From: Bacillota bacterium
GTDB taxonomy: Bacteria; Bacillota_A; Clostridia; Tissierellales; Peptoniphilaceae
Direction of reading: 5' to 3'
DNA length: 23,923 nucleotides
NCBI GenBank assembly: GCA_023418535.1
Contig: JAEZZN010000017.1
Coordinates: 1 to 23,923, forward strand
Position 1 is the stretch's first letter. Each line of letters starts with the position of its first letter. Below are positions 15,998 through 23,796 of the stretch, piece after piece. The notes under the pieces are model-generated. The model was given only the letters and a program-made list of their open reading frames with translations. It had not been told where the DNA came from and made no database searches. Both the position numbers and the translations under genes were made by a program.

Positions 15998-17028
15998 TTT
16001 AAAGTACCAAATTCATATCCTAAATCTCTAAGATGATCAATAAGTGCTGGTAGAGATTCTAGAGTTAAATGTTTATCTGGAGCATCATGCATTAATACTA
16101 CTGCGATATCAGGGTTTGAAGTAAATATTGTTGATTTATCAAAATTATTTACGGCTTCAGAAACATTTGTTGGTCTGATAACTTCGATTGGATTATCTGA
16201 AGATTCTATTTGTGCATCTCCATTCATTGTGTTCCAATCTATCCAAGTTACTCCCAATTTTTCTAATGCTGCATCTGTTTTTTCTAAACCATCTTGATTC
16301 CAAGATAAATGTCCGCCTGGATATCTAAAAACTTTTGTATCAAAATTGTCACCAAGTATATTTTTTAATGCATTCATACTTTTATTATATTCTTCAATTA
16401 CTGCGTCCGGATTTGGATTTCTATCTGGATATAGATAGTCATAGTCGTGGCTATAGCTATGAGTTGCGATAGAATGACCTTCATCTATTACTCTTTTTAC
16501 AACATCCGCTGTATCAGATCCTATTCTATTACCAACCATGAAAAATGTTGCATGTACATCTTTTGACTTTAACACATCTAAAACTCCAGGAGTTATTTCA
16601 TGATTTGGGCCATCGTCAAATGTTAAAAATGCAATTTTTTTACCATTGTAATTTGAAGCTTCAGATAGTTCCCTAATTTCTTTAGTTGAATATTCGTAGT
16701 CTTTGCCTACTGGTGTAGGGGTACTATGAGATATTTCGCTATCTTTATCTGATTCTTCCGTTTCATCCTGAGTTTCTTTTTCAGGTTCCTTAAGTTTTTC
16801 AATAACTTCATTTAATGATTCTACTTTCTTAGTTAAATCATTTACTTGTTCTTTGTAACTTTCAGACTCTTTAATTTTTTCATTTTCTTTATTTTTTAGA
16901 AGCTGAATATCTTTTTTCGCCGATGTTGATTCTAAAAAGAAGAAAGCTGTGCTTATCAAAGATATTATTAAAAGTAAAATTAAAATTATAGATTTGGTGT
17001 TTCTTTTATTTTCTACATTATCATTCAT
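15994..17028 (-). CDS. Membrane-anchored polysaccharide deacetylase (NodB domain, CE4)
   Basis: I choose the ATG at 17028 because AAGGA lies six bases upstream; the earlier in-frame ATG at 17043 would contain that ribosome binding site. The 344-residue protein has a membrane anchor (about 13-34), a Lys/Glu coiled-coil stalk (about 38-85), an acidic linker, and a NodB domain (about 129-344). All CE4 motifs are visible: TFDDGP (136-141, metal Asp139), HSYSH (His190, His194), FRYPGG (Arg235), WIDWN, and VLMHD with His314. These enzymes remove N-acetyl groups from surface glycans; peptidoglycan GlcNAc or MurNAc is the likely substrate in a Gram-positive. The small HxxHxH protein is encoded directly after it. 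Confidence 0.88.
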   Translation of the reverse strand: MNDNVENKRNTKSIILILLLIISLISTAFFFLESTSAKKDIQLLKNKENEKIKESESYKEQVNDLTKKVESLNEVIEKLKEPEKETQDETEESDKDSEISHSTPTPVGKDYEYSTKEIRELSEASNYNGKKIAFLTFDDGPNHEITPGVLDVLKSKDVHATFFMVGNRIGSDTADVVKRVIDEGHSIATHSYSHDYDYLYPDRNPNPDAVIEEYNKSMNALKNILGDNFDTKVFRYPGGHLSWNQDGLEKTDAALEKLGVTWIDWNTMNGDAQIESSDNPIEVIRPTNVSEAVNNFDKSTIFTSNPDIAVVLMHDAPDKHLTLESLPALIDHLRDLGYEFGTLK

Positions 17029-17073
17029 ATTAAATCCTTCCATATATAAAAGTTGAACTTATTAACATATAAA

Positions 17074-17082
17074 ATTATATCA
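17074..17082 (-). promoter_or_regulatory. Extended -10 promoter for the deacetylase pair
   Basis: On the minus strand the bases read TGATATAAT, an extended -10 (TGnTATAAT), about 46 bases before the deacetylase start. A weak -35 (TTGATT, 17100-17095) is 15 bases away. Confidence 0.45.
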
Positions 17083-17186
17083 TATATTTGTAAAAATCAA
17101 ATTACAATTCTGTTATAAAAAATTATACTTTTTGTAAAAAAAATAAAACTAATATATAAATTTATGTAAATATAAAAGATTTAAGA

Positions 17187-17192
17187 TATAAT
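17187..17192 (+). promoter_or_regulatory. -10 box upstream of the HerA-like gene
   Basis: A perfect TATAAT lies 39 bases before the ATG. No good -35 is present at the usual distance, so this is only a probable promoter. Confidence 0.4.
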
Positions 17193-17231
17193 GTAAATTA
17201 AGTAGATAGAGCAAGGAGCAAGTGATTAATT

Positions 17232-18707
17232 ATGGAAAATAAACTATTAATAGGGAAAGATACCTATTTCGATATTTCAAAATTAAATAGACATGGATTC
17301 ATAACCGGATCTACAGGTTCAGGAAAAACAGTAACATTAAAAGTAATAGTTGAGCAATTATCTAAAAATGGTATTCCGGTATTCTTATCAGATATAAAAG
17401 GTGAGTTATCAAGCTTCATCGAACCAATAGAAATAGATGAGAAAATTTCTGAAAGAGTTGAACTGACTGGTGTTGAAGATTATGAACCTAGGACTTTTAG
17501 CACTGAATTCTTTGATGTATTTGGTGAAAATGGTATTCCACTTAGAACAACTATTTCAGAAATGGGACCACTATTATTATCAAAAATACTTGGACTCAAT
17601 GATATACAAGAAGGTATACTAAATATTGCATTTAGCTTAGCAGATGAAAGAAATTTACTATTAATAGATATAAAAGATTTAAGATCTGTCTTAAATTTTA
17701 TAAATGAAAATAAAAAAGAATTACAAGAGCGTTATGGAAATATTTCAACATCATCTATCGGAGCTATATTAAGATCTTTACTAGTAATTGAAAAACAAGG
17801 TGGAGATAAATTCTTTGGTGAACCTGATTTTGAAATAAAAGATTTACTTAGAACAAATCAAAATGGTGAAGGGATAATTAATATTTTAAATAGTGAAAAG
17901 CTTCATCAATCACCAGATTTATATGCAATATTTCTACTTTGGTTGTTAAGTGAAATATTTGAAAATATAGAAGAAGTTGGAGATCAAGATAAACCAAAAA
18001 TGGTGTTTTTCTTTGATGAATCTCATTTGTTATTTAATAATGGTTCAAAAGCGTTATTAGAAAAAATTGAACTTATAGTAAGACTTATTCGTTCAAAAGG
18101 AGTTGGGGTATTTTTCATAACTCAAAAAGCTACAGATATTCCAGATGGAGTATTATCTCAATTGAGTAATAGAGTTCAACATTCTTTAAGAGCTTTCACT
18201 CCGAAAGAACAAAAAGAAGTAAAAGCTATAGCGGATTCATTTAGACAAGATGGAAGTATGGATTTAGTAGAAGAAATTTTAAATTTAAAAACAGGAGAGG
18301 CAATAGTTTCTGTTTTGGATAAAAATTCTACACCAACATTAGCCAAAAAAGTTATTGTATGTCCACCTTTATCTAAAATAGGTAAAGCAAATGAAATGTC
18401 TGTTCAAAGAACTATCAATAATTCAACTTTATTAAATAAATATTTAGAAGATATTGATAATTTATCTGCCTTTGAAATATTGGAATCTGAAAAGGAAGAA
18501 AGATTAAAAAGATTGGAAATTGAAGCTCAAGAAGAGGAATTATTAAAGCAAGAGGAAAAGAAACAAAAAGAAATCGCTAAAGAAGAGCAAAGAAAGAAAA
18601 ATAAAACTTCAATTTTTGAAAGATTTACAAATAATATGATTGGTTCAATAGGACGTACAATAGGTAGAGAAATAACTAGAGGTATGTTTGGAACAAAGAA
18701 AAGATAG
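17232..18707 (+). CDS. HerA-like (DUF853) P-loop ATPase
   Basis: The 491-residue protein belongs to the DUF853/YjgR branch of the HerA-FtsK ATPases. It starts with LLIGKDTYFDISKLNRHGFI, carries Walker A GSTGSGKT (26-33), then VFLSDIKGELSSF, Walker B MVFFFDESHLLF (about 257-268), and the arginine-rich RLIRSKGVGVFFITQ and LSNRVQHSLRAFTP segments. The C-terminal part has a Lys/Glu coiled coil (about 415-457) and the family tail IGRTIGREITRGMFG. DNA translocation or unwinding is assumed from the family, but the cellular role of this branch is poorly known. AAGGAG is 13 bases before the ATG, which is rather far; an in-frame ATT at 17226 would be better spaced but is an unlikely start. It appears to be a single-gene transcript. 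Confidence 0.88.
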   Translation: MENKLLIGKDTYFDISKLNRHGFITGSTGSGKTVTLKVIVEQLSKNGIPVFLSDIKGELSSFIEPIEIDEKISERVELTGVEDYEPRTFSTEFFDVFGENGIPLRTTISEMGPLLLSKILGLNDIQEGILNIAFSLADERNLLLIDIKDLRSVLNFINENKKELQERYGNISTSSIGAILRSLLVIEKQGGDKFFGEPDFEIKDLLRTNQNGEGIINILNSEKLHQSPDLYAIFLLWLLSEIFENIEEVGDQDKPKMVFFFDESHLLFNNGSKALLEKIELIVRLIRSKGVGVFFITQKATDIPDGVLSQLSNRVQHSLRAFTPKEQKEVKAIADSFRQDGSMDLVEEILNLKTGEAIVSVLDKNSTPTLAKKVIVCPPLSKIGKANEMSVQRTINNSTLLNKYLEDIDNLSAFEILESEKEERLKRLEIEAQEEELLKQEEKKQKEIAKEEQRKKNKTSIFERFTNNMIGSIGRTIGREITRGMFGTKKR

Positions 18708-18740
18708 GTATATATATATAAATAAAAAAATTATAATCAA

Positions 18741-18773
18741 AAGTCTTTTTCTTATAGATTAAGAAAAAGACTT
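18741..18773 (+). terminator. Hairpin after the HerA-like gene
   Basis: The arms 18741-18754 and 18760-18773 are perfectly complementary over 14 bases with a 5-base loop. The T-tract after it is poor (AAATTATATTT), so termination may be incomplete. Confidence 0.6.
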
Positions 18774-18823
18774 AAATTATATTTAAAAATTTATTTAATT
18801 CGGATAAAATATAGAAAAAATTA

Positions 18824-18845
18824 TTTGTTTTATTAATAAAACAAA
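18824..18845. repeat. Perfect 22-base palindrome next to a ribosome binding site
   Basis: The half-site TTTGTTTTATT is followed directly by its exact reverse complement. The palindrome ends at 18845 and overlaps the A-rich start of the AAAAAGGAG ribosome binding site of the lipoprotein gene. It could be a repressor operator or a weak RNA hairpin. It contains only A-T pairs apart from one G-C pair per arm. Confidence 0.7.
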
Positions 18846-18856
18846 AAGGAGTAATT

Positions 18857-19570
18857 ATGAAAAAAATAAAAGTATTATTACTATTATTATCTGTAATGAT
18901 AGTAGCTGTTTCTTGCAACAAAATGCAAGAAAGTGAGATAGATGGTGAAAATAAATTCACTTATGTTAATAATGGTGGAGTTTTTATTGATAATAAGGGT
19001 CATGCAGTTCCAACTTCTGAAATAGAAGGGAAAAAGATTGTAAAATGGTATACTGAACCACTTTGTCCTTATTGTTTAACACTTGAAGATAGAACTAGAG
19101 AATATATAAGAGAAGTACAAGGAGATAATAGTTTAATTAAATATATTCCATTATCATTTTTAGGTAGTAGAGGTATTGAAGATGAGACAACTTATTCAGA
19201 TGTAATATCATCTATGGTTTTATCAATTGCTGAAAATGACCCTGAAGTAGTTGGGGACTTTATACATACTGTAATGGCAACAGAATTTGTTGAAGCAATA
19301 CAAAAAGAATCTAATCAAAATGCATTTATAAAAAATGCATATATAAATGCTGGTGGAACTAAATTTAATGAAGTTCAAAAAGATTTAGAAGTATTTATGG
19401 ATGTTGTAAAAAGAAGTACTGAATATACAAGAACAGACAAAGAACTATCTAAAAGAACACCAGAAGGAAAACTTACTACACCAATGATTTGGGTAGAAGG
19501 TGAAGAAAAAACAATAGATGTATCATTAGATCAAAATTTCAGATCTTTATTTGAAGAAAAGTTGAAATAA
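18857..19570 (+). CDS. Thioredoxin-fold (DsbA-like) lipoprotein
   Basis: The 237-residue protein has a lipoprotein signal with lipobox AVSC (Cys20) and would be anchored outside the membrane. A DsbA-like Thioredoxin_4 fold follows: strand KIVKWYTEPLC, active-site CPYC (Cys70, Cys73), a helical insertion (about 100-195), and the cis-proline segment LTTPMIWVEG (about 211-220). It likely forms, reduces or isomerises disulfides in secreted proteins; no redox partner such as a CcdA- or DsbB-like protein is encoded nearby. AAAAAGGAG precedes the ATG closely. The gene is monocistronic and ends in the structured intergenic element shared with the convergent dCMP deaminase gene. Confidence 0.83.
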   Translation: MKKIKVLLLLLSVMIVAVSCNKMQESEIDGENKFTYVNNGGVFIDNKGHAVPTSEIEGKKIVKWYTEPLCPYCLTLEDRTREYIREVQGDNSLIKYIPLSFLGSRGIEDETTYSDVISSMVLSIAENDPEVVGDFIHTVMATEFVEAIQKESNQNAFIKNAYINAGGTKFNEVQKDLEVFMDVVKRSTEYTRTDKELSKRTPEGKLTTPMIWVEGEEKTIDVSLDQNFRSLFEEKLK

Positions 19571-19650
19571 AAAAAGACGGTTATTATAAGCTGAACCTCT
19601 CCATCCGTATTTCGGATTTTGGGGCTCAGTTCAATTATAACCGTCTTTTT
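19571..19650. terminator. Elaborate convergent terminator or structured RNA element
   Basis: An outer stem of 14 perfect pairs (19571-19584 with 19637-19650) encloses an inner arm: CTGA/TCAG (19591-19594, 19626-19629), CTCC/GGGG (19599-19602, 19621-19624, one G-U), and ATCCG/CGGAT (19603-19607, 19613-19617) with loop TATTT. The outer arms give U-tracts on both strands, strongest on the minus strand. The inner arm is more G+C-rich than its surroundings and much more complex than a usual terminator. It overlaps the stop codon of the dCMP deaminase gene by two bases. Confidence 0.7.
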
Positions 19651-20089
19651 AATCAATACTACTTTGAATTTGTATATATTCAATTCCATTAGATTTCAAC
19701 AACTTTACAGCATAGTCATCAATTCTATAACCATTTTCATAATATATTTTTGAGATACCGGCTTGTATTAGAGCTTTAGTACAATTTAAGCATGGGAAAT
19801 GTGTTACATAACACACGCTATCTTTAACAGAAATGCCTTCTTTAGCACAATATAAAAGTGCATTCATTTCGGCGTGAATAGTAGCGATACAATGGCCGTC
19901 ACGCATAGTATGTCCAACTTCATCACATTGAGGATTTCCCGAAATAGATCCATTATATCCGGTAGAGACAATTCTATTGTCTTTATTTACTAATACGCAA
20001 CCGACATATGCTCGGTCACATGTGCTTCTTTCAGAAACTATTTTTGCAATATTCATAAAATATTCTTGCCATGATATTCTTGATTTCAT
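19649..20089 (-). CDS. dCMP deaminase (ComEB type)
   Basis: The 146-residue zinc enzyme deaminates dCMP to dUMP for thymidylate synthesis. It has the deaminase motifs HAEMNALL (zinc His72, catalytic Glu74) and FPCLNC (zinc Cys100, Cys103), plus the N-terminal [11 protein letters not shown] and [10 protein letters not shown] segments typical of dCMP deaminases. AAAGGAG precedes the ATG at 20089. On the minus strand, TTGTAT (20136-20131), 16 bases and TAAAAT (20114-20109) with an upstream TG could be its promoter. It is convergent with the lipoprotein gene and divergent from glgP. Confidence 0.92.
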   Translation of the reverse strand: MKSRISWQEYFMNIAKIVSERSTCDRAYVGCVLVNKDNRIVSTGYNGSISGNPQCDEVGHTMRDGHCIATIHAEMNALLYCAKEGISVKDSVCYVTHFPCLNCTKALIQAGISKIYYENGYRIDDYAVKLLKSNGIEYIQIQSSID

Positions 20090-20379
20090 ATTGTACTCCT
20101 TTGATTTAATTTTATCACGAAGAGATTAAAATACAATAATATATGCTCATTAACATTTATAAATAAATCCTAAATTTTATCTATGTTTAAATACTTAATT
20201 GAGAAATAGTATATTACAGATACAATTGTTAAAGAAATGTAACAAAAAAACACGCTATAAACGGCATAAAATACTTAAAAGATAAAAAAACAATAATTTA
20301 TGCAAACGCTTTAGTATTTAATGAAAAATTATGATATAATGATTCTGTAAATTATCTGAATAGTTTTAATGGAGGATAA
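20090..20379. promoter_or_regulatory. Divergent promoter region of the dCMP deaminase gene and glgP, with cre-like site
   Basis: This gene-free 290-base stretch is A+T-rich. For glgP an extended -10, TGATATAAT (20332-20340), lies 39 bases before the ATG. ATGCAAACGCTTTAG (20300-20314) fits eight of the ten fixed positions of the cre consensus; its left half is perfect and its last two fixed positions fail. It lies in the -35 region, where CcpA would block the promoter. The rest holds nothing I can name. Confidence 0.45.
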
Positions 20380-22758
20380 ATGAAAGAATTTAATAGGGAT
20401 CAATTTAAACACGATTTTAAGAATAATGTAGTTACATTGTATGCTAAATCATTTGATGAAGCATCAAGATTTGAAAAGTATCACGCATTGTCCAAAACTA
20501 TTATGGACCAAATTTCAAAAGATTGGGTAAGCACAACAGAAAAAAATAAAAACGAAAGAAATGCATACTATCTATCAGCAGAATTTTTAATTGGTAGATC
20601 AATGGGAAATAATTTATTAAATTTAGGAATTATTGACCAAGTAAAAGAAATATTAAAAGACTTAGATATTGATTTTGATGAAATAGAAGATGAAGAAGAT
20701 GATGCAGCACTTGGAAATGGTGGGCTTGGAAGACTTGCAGCTTGCTTTGTTGAATCAGGTGCTACAGAAGGCTTAAATTTACATGGTTATGGTGTAAGAT
20801 ATTCACAAGGTATTTTTAAGCAAAGATTTGAAAATGGATTCCAAATGGAAGAAGGAGATGCTTGGACTGAAAATGGTGATTTTTGGTCAATAAGAAAAGA
20901 AAGTGAATCACAAATAGTTAATTTTAGAAACTTCAGTGTAAGAGCTGTACCATATGATGTTCCAATAGTAGGTTTTAATAATGGTGTAGTAAATACACTT
21001 AGATTATGGCAATCTGAAGCTATTAATAATGGTGGATTTAATTTCACAGATTTTAATGATTTTAGATATGACAAATCTGTTTCTGAGAAAAATAGAGCGG
21101 AAGATGTAACAAGAGTTCTATATCCAAATGACAATATTAGAGCCGGTAAATTATTAAGATTATTACAGCAATATTTCTTTGTATCAGCTTCTATGCAAGA
21201 ATTAATTCAAAAACATAAGAGAAATCATCCAGAAGATAAAAACTTTAGTCAATTCTACAAGTACAATATAATGCAATTAAATGATACACATCCAGTAATA
21301 GCAATTCCTGAACTTATAAGAATTCTATTAGATGAAGAAAATCAATCATGGGATGATGCATTTGCAGTAGCTACAAAGGTATTTGCATTTACAAATCATA
21401 CAGTACTTCAAGAAGCTCTTGAAAAGTGGGATTTAGAATTAATTCACGAAGTATCACCAAGATCAGTTGATATCATTAAAGAAATAGATAGAAGATTATT
21501 AGAAGATTTAAGAAAAAAAGGCTATACTGAAGAAGAACTTGAACCATATAGAATAGTAAGAGGCGAAATGGTTGAAATGGCATTTTTAGCAACATATATG
21601 TCAACATCTATAAATGGTGTAGCTGAAATTCATACAAGTATATTAAAGAAAGATACATTAAATCAATGGTATGAATTATATCCTGAAAAATTCAATAATA
21701 AAACAAATGGTGTAACTCCAAGAAGATGGTTACAATACTCAAACCCTGAATTAACAGCATATGTAGATTCTTTAATTGGTGAAGATTGGAAAAAAGATAT
21801 AACAAAATTAGAAGAACTTGAAAAATTTGCTGATGATGAAGAAGTTTTAGATAAATTTAATGAAATTAAACATGAAAAGAAAATTCAATTAGCGAAATAT
21901 ATTAAAAAACATGAAGGAATAGAAATTGATCCAAACTCAATATTTGATATTCAAATTAAGAGACTTCACGAATATAAGAGACAATTGTTAAATGCTCTTC
22001 ACATTTTACATTTATACTATGAGTTGAAAGAAAATCCAGATTTAGATATGCATCCACGTACATTTATATTTGGTGCAAAAGCTGCTCCTGGATACTTTAG
22101 AGCTAAAGGTATAATTAAATTTATAAATGAACTTTCAAAATTGATTAATAATGATCCAGAAGTAAATGATAAATTGAAAGTAGTATTTGTTCAAAACTAT
22201 AGAGTTTCATATGCAGAATACTTATTCCCTGCAGCTGACGTTTCAGAACAAATATCTACAGCAGGTAAGGAAGCTTCAGGAACAGGGAATATGAAATTCA
22301 TGATGAATGCTACACCAACACTAGGTACAATGGATGGAGCAAATGTTGAAATCTTTAGAGAAGCTGGTCTTGAAAACAATTATCTATTCGGAAGAAAAGA
22401 AGAAGAATTAGCAGAAATTGTAGACAGCTACAATCCTGTAAAAGTATATGAATCAAATAAAGCATTAAAGAAAGTAGTTGATGCATTATTAAAAGAAGAG
22501 AAAATTTCTGATAATGGAACAAATCACTTCTTAGATATATACAATTCATTAATAGATCCTAAGGATGGAAATAGAGCAGACGTATACTTTGTACTAGAAG
22601 ATTTCCAATCATATGTAGAAGCGCAACAAAAAATTGATAAAGACTATAGAGATAGAAGAGCATGGGCTAGAAAAGGTCTAATAAATATGGCAAATAGTGG
22701 ATTCTTCTCATCTGATAGAACAATTAAAAACTACGCAGAAGATATTTGGAAAATTTAA
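20380..22758 (+). CDS. glgP: Glycogen/alpha-glucan phosphorylase
   Basis: The 792-residue enzyme releases glucose-1-phosphate from alpha-1,4-glucans using PLP and phosphate. It shows the GT35 signatures: NAYYLSAEFLIGRSMGNN (about 61-78), ALGNGGLGRLAACFVES (about 110-126), QLNDTHPVIAIPEL, KTNGVTPRRWL, the phosphate and PLP region, and the PLP lysine in EASGTGNMKFMMN (Lys639). Length is normal and nothing is missing. GGAGG precedes the ATG. No glycogen-synthesis gene is present, so it may act on imported maltodextrins or on glycogen made by genes elsewhere. A possible cre site and an extended -10 lie upstream, and a strong terminator follows. Confidence 0.97.
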   Translation: MKEFNRDQFKHDFKNNVVTLYAKSFDEASRFEKYHALSKTIMDQISKDWVSTTEKNKNERNAYYLSAEFLIGRSMGNNLLNLGIIDQVKEILKDLDIDFDEIEDEEDDAALGNGGLGRLAACFVESGATEGLNLHGYGVRYSQGIFKQRFENGFQMEEGDAWTENGDFWSIRKESESQIVNFRNFSVRAVPYDVPIVGFNNGVVNTLRLWQSEAINNGGFNFTDFNDFRYDKSVSEKNRAEDVTRVLYPNDNIRAGKLLRLLQQYFFVSASMQELIQKHKRNHPEDKNFSQFYKYNIMQLNDTHPVIAIPELIRILLDEENQSWDDAFAVATKVFAFTNHTVLQEALEKWDLELIHEVSPRSVDIIKEIDRRLLEDLRKKGYTEEELEPYRIVRGEMVEMAFLATYMSTSINGVAEIHTSILKKDTLNQWYELYPEKFNNKTNGVTPRRWLQYSNPELTAYVDSLIGEDWKKDITKLEELEKFADDEEVLDKFNEIKHEKKIQLAKYIKKHEGIEIDPNSIFDIQIKRLHEYKRQLLNALHILHLYYELKENPDLDMHPRTFIFGAKAAPGYFRAKGIIKFINELSKLINNDPEVNDKLKVVFVQNYRVSYAEYLFPAADVSEQISTAGKEASGTGNMKFMMNATPTLGTMDGANVEIFREAGLENNYLFGRKEEELAEIVDSYNPVKVYESNKALKKVVDALLKEEKISDNGTNHFLDIYNSLIDPKDGNRADVYFVLEDFQSYVEAQQKIDKDYRDRRAWARKGLINMANSGFFSSDRTIKNYAEDIWKI

Positions 22759-22774
22759 TTGAAATAAAAAAAGG

Positions 22775-22813
22775 ATAAGAAATGGATTTACGATCCGTTT
22801 CTTATTTTTTTTT
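22775..22813 (+). terminator. Terminator after glgP
   Basis: The arms 22775-22787 and 22793-22805 pair over 13 positions with one G-U pair and a 5-base loop. A run of nine T residues begins at 22805. Confidence 0.93.
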
Positions 22814-22827
22814 GTATAAATGTAGTT

Positions 22828-22856
22828 TTGACACTGACTTAATTAAGGAGTATAAT
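22828..22856 (+). promoter_or_regulatory. Consensus sigma-A promoter of the aldolase gene
   Basis: TTGACA (22828-22833), a 17-base spacer and TATAAT (22851-22856) match the vegetative consensus at every position. Transcription would start near 22863, about 26 bases before the ATG. It is the strongest promoter in the window, as expected for a highly expressed glycolytic gene. Confidence 0.92.
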
Positions 22857-22888
22857 GTAATTGTTAAAAAGAAGTTTAGGAGGGAATT

Positions 22889-23755
22889 ATGCCACTAGTA
22901 GAAGGCGGAAAAGTATTAAACAAAGCTTTAGAAGGACATTACGCAGTAGGCCAATTCAATATCAATAATTTAGAATGGACAAAGTCAATTTTATTAGCAT
23001 GTGAAGAAGTTCAATCACCAGTTATTTTAGGTGTATCTGAAGGTGCAAATAAATATATGGGTGGATTCAACACAGTAGTAGGAATGGTAAAAGGTTTAAT
23101 CGAAGATTTAAACATTACAGTTCCAGTTATATTACATTTAGACCACGGTTCATTTGAAGGTGCTAAAAAAGCTATAGAAGCAGGATTTACATCAGTTATG
23201 TTTGATGGATCACACTATGATTTAGAAGAAAACTTAGCTAAAACAAAAGAAATAGTTGAGTTAGCTCATTCAAAAGGAATTTCAGTAGAAGCTGAAGTTG
23301 GTTCTATAGGTGGTGAAGAAGACGGTGTTATTGGTAAAGGTGAACTTGCTGATCCTAAAGAATGTAAAATGTTAGTAGATACAGGAATTGATTTCTTAGC
23401 AGCAGGTATAGGTAATATCCATGGTGCTTATCCAGAAAACTGGGAAGGACTAGATTTAAACGTTCTTGAAGAAATTCAACACACAATAGGAAATGTTCCA
23501 ATGGTATTACATGGTGGTACAGGAATTCCAGCAGAAATGGTTCAAGATGCAATTAGATTAGGTGTTTCAAAAGTAAATGTAAACACTGAATTACAATGGG
23601 CTTTCCAAAAATCTTTAAGAAAATATATTGAAGCAGGAAAAGACTTAGAAGGTAAAGGTTTTGATCCAAGAAAAATTTTAGCAGATCCAGCAAAAGCAAT
23701 TATGGATATGGTAAAAGAAAAAATTGAAATTTTTGGTAGTGCAAACAAAGCATAA
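22889..23755 (+). CDS. fba: Class II fructose-1,6-bisphosphate aldolase
   Basis: This 288-residue zinc enzyme interconverts fructose-1,6-bisphosphate with dihydroxyacetone phosphate and glyceraldehyde-3-phosphate. The motifs are AVGQFNINNLEW at the N-terminus, HLDHGSFEGA (Asp85, zinc His86), EAEVGSIGGEEDG, AAGIGNIHGAYP (His178), and VLHGGTGIP (His208), followed by NVNTELQWAF. The related tagatose-bisphosphate or ketose aldolases share much of this, but the isolated, strongly promoted gene fits the glycolytic enzyme. AGGAGGG precedes the ATG. It has its own promoter and terminator. Confidence 0.93.
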   Translation: MPLVEGGKVLNKALEGHYAVGQFNINNLEWTKSILLACEEVQSPVILGVSEGANKYMGGFNTVVGMVKGLIEDLNITVPVILHLDHGSFEGAKKAIEAGFTSVMFDGSHYDLEENLAKTKEIVELAHSKGISVEAEVGSIGGEEDGVIGKGELADPKECKMLVDTGIDFLAAGIGNIHGAYPENWEGLDLNVLEEIQHTIGNVPMVLHGGTGIPAEMVQDAIRLGVSKVNVNTELQWAFQKSLRKYIEAGKDLEGKGFDPRKILADPAKAIMDMVKEKIEIFGSANKA

Positions 23756-23763
23756 AACTATAA

Positions 23764-23796
23764 AACAGCTATATCCTTTTTTGGGATATAGCTGTT
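23764..23796 (+). terminator. Terminator hairpin after the aldolase gene
   Basis: The arms 23764-23776 and 23784-23796 are perfectly complementary over 13 bases with a T-rich 7-base loop. The T-tract after it is short. Confidence 0.8.

Noticed and set aside
20787..21134. Open minus-strand frame of 115 codons inside glgP
   Set aside because: It is antisense to conserved phosphorylase sequence with no start signal; glgP explains the region.
22197..22549. Short minus-strand frames near the 3' end of glgP
   Set aside because: They lie opposite the PLP-lysine region of glgP and lack start signals or motifs.
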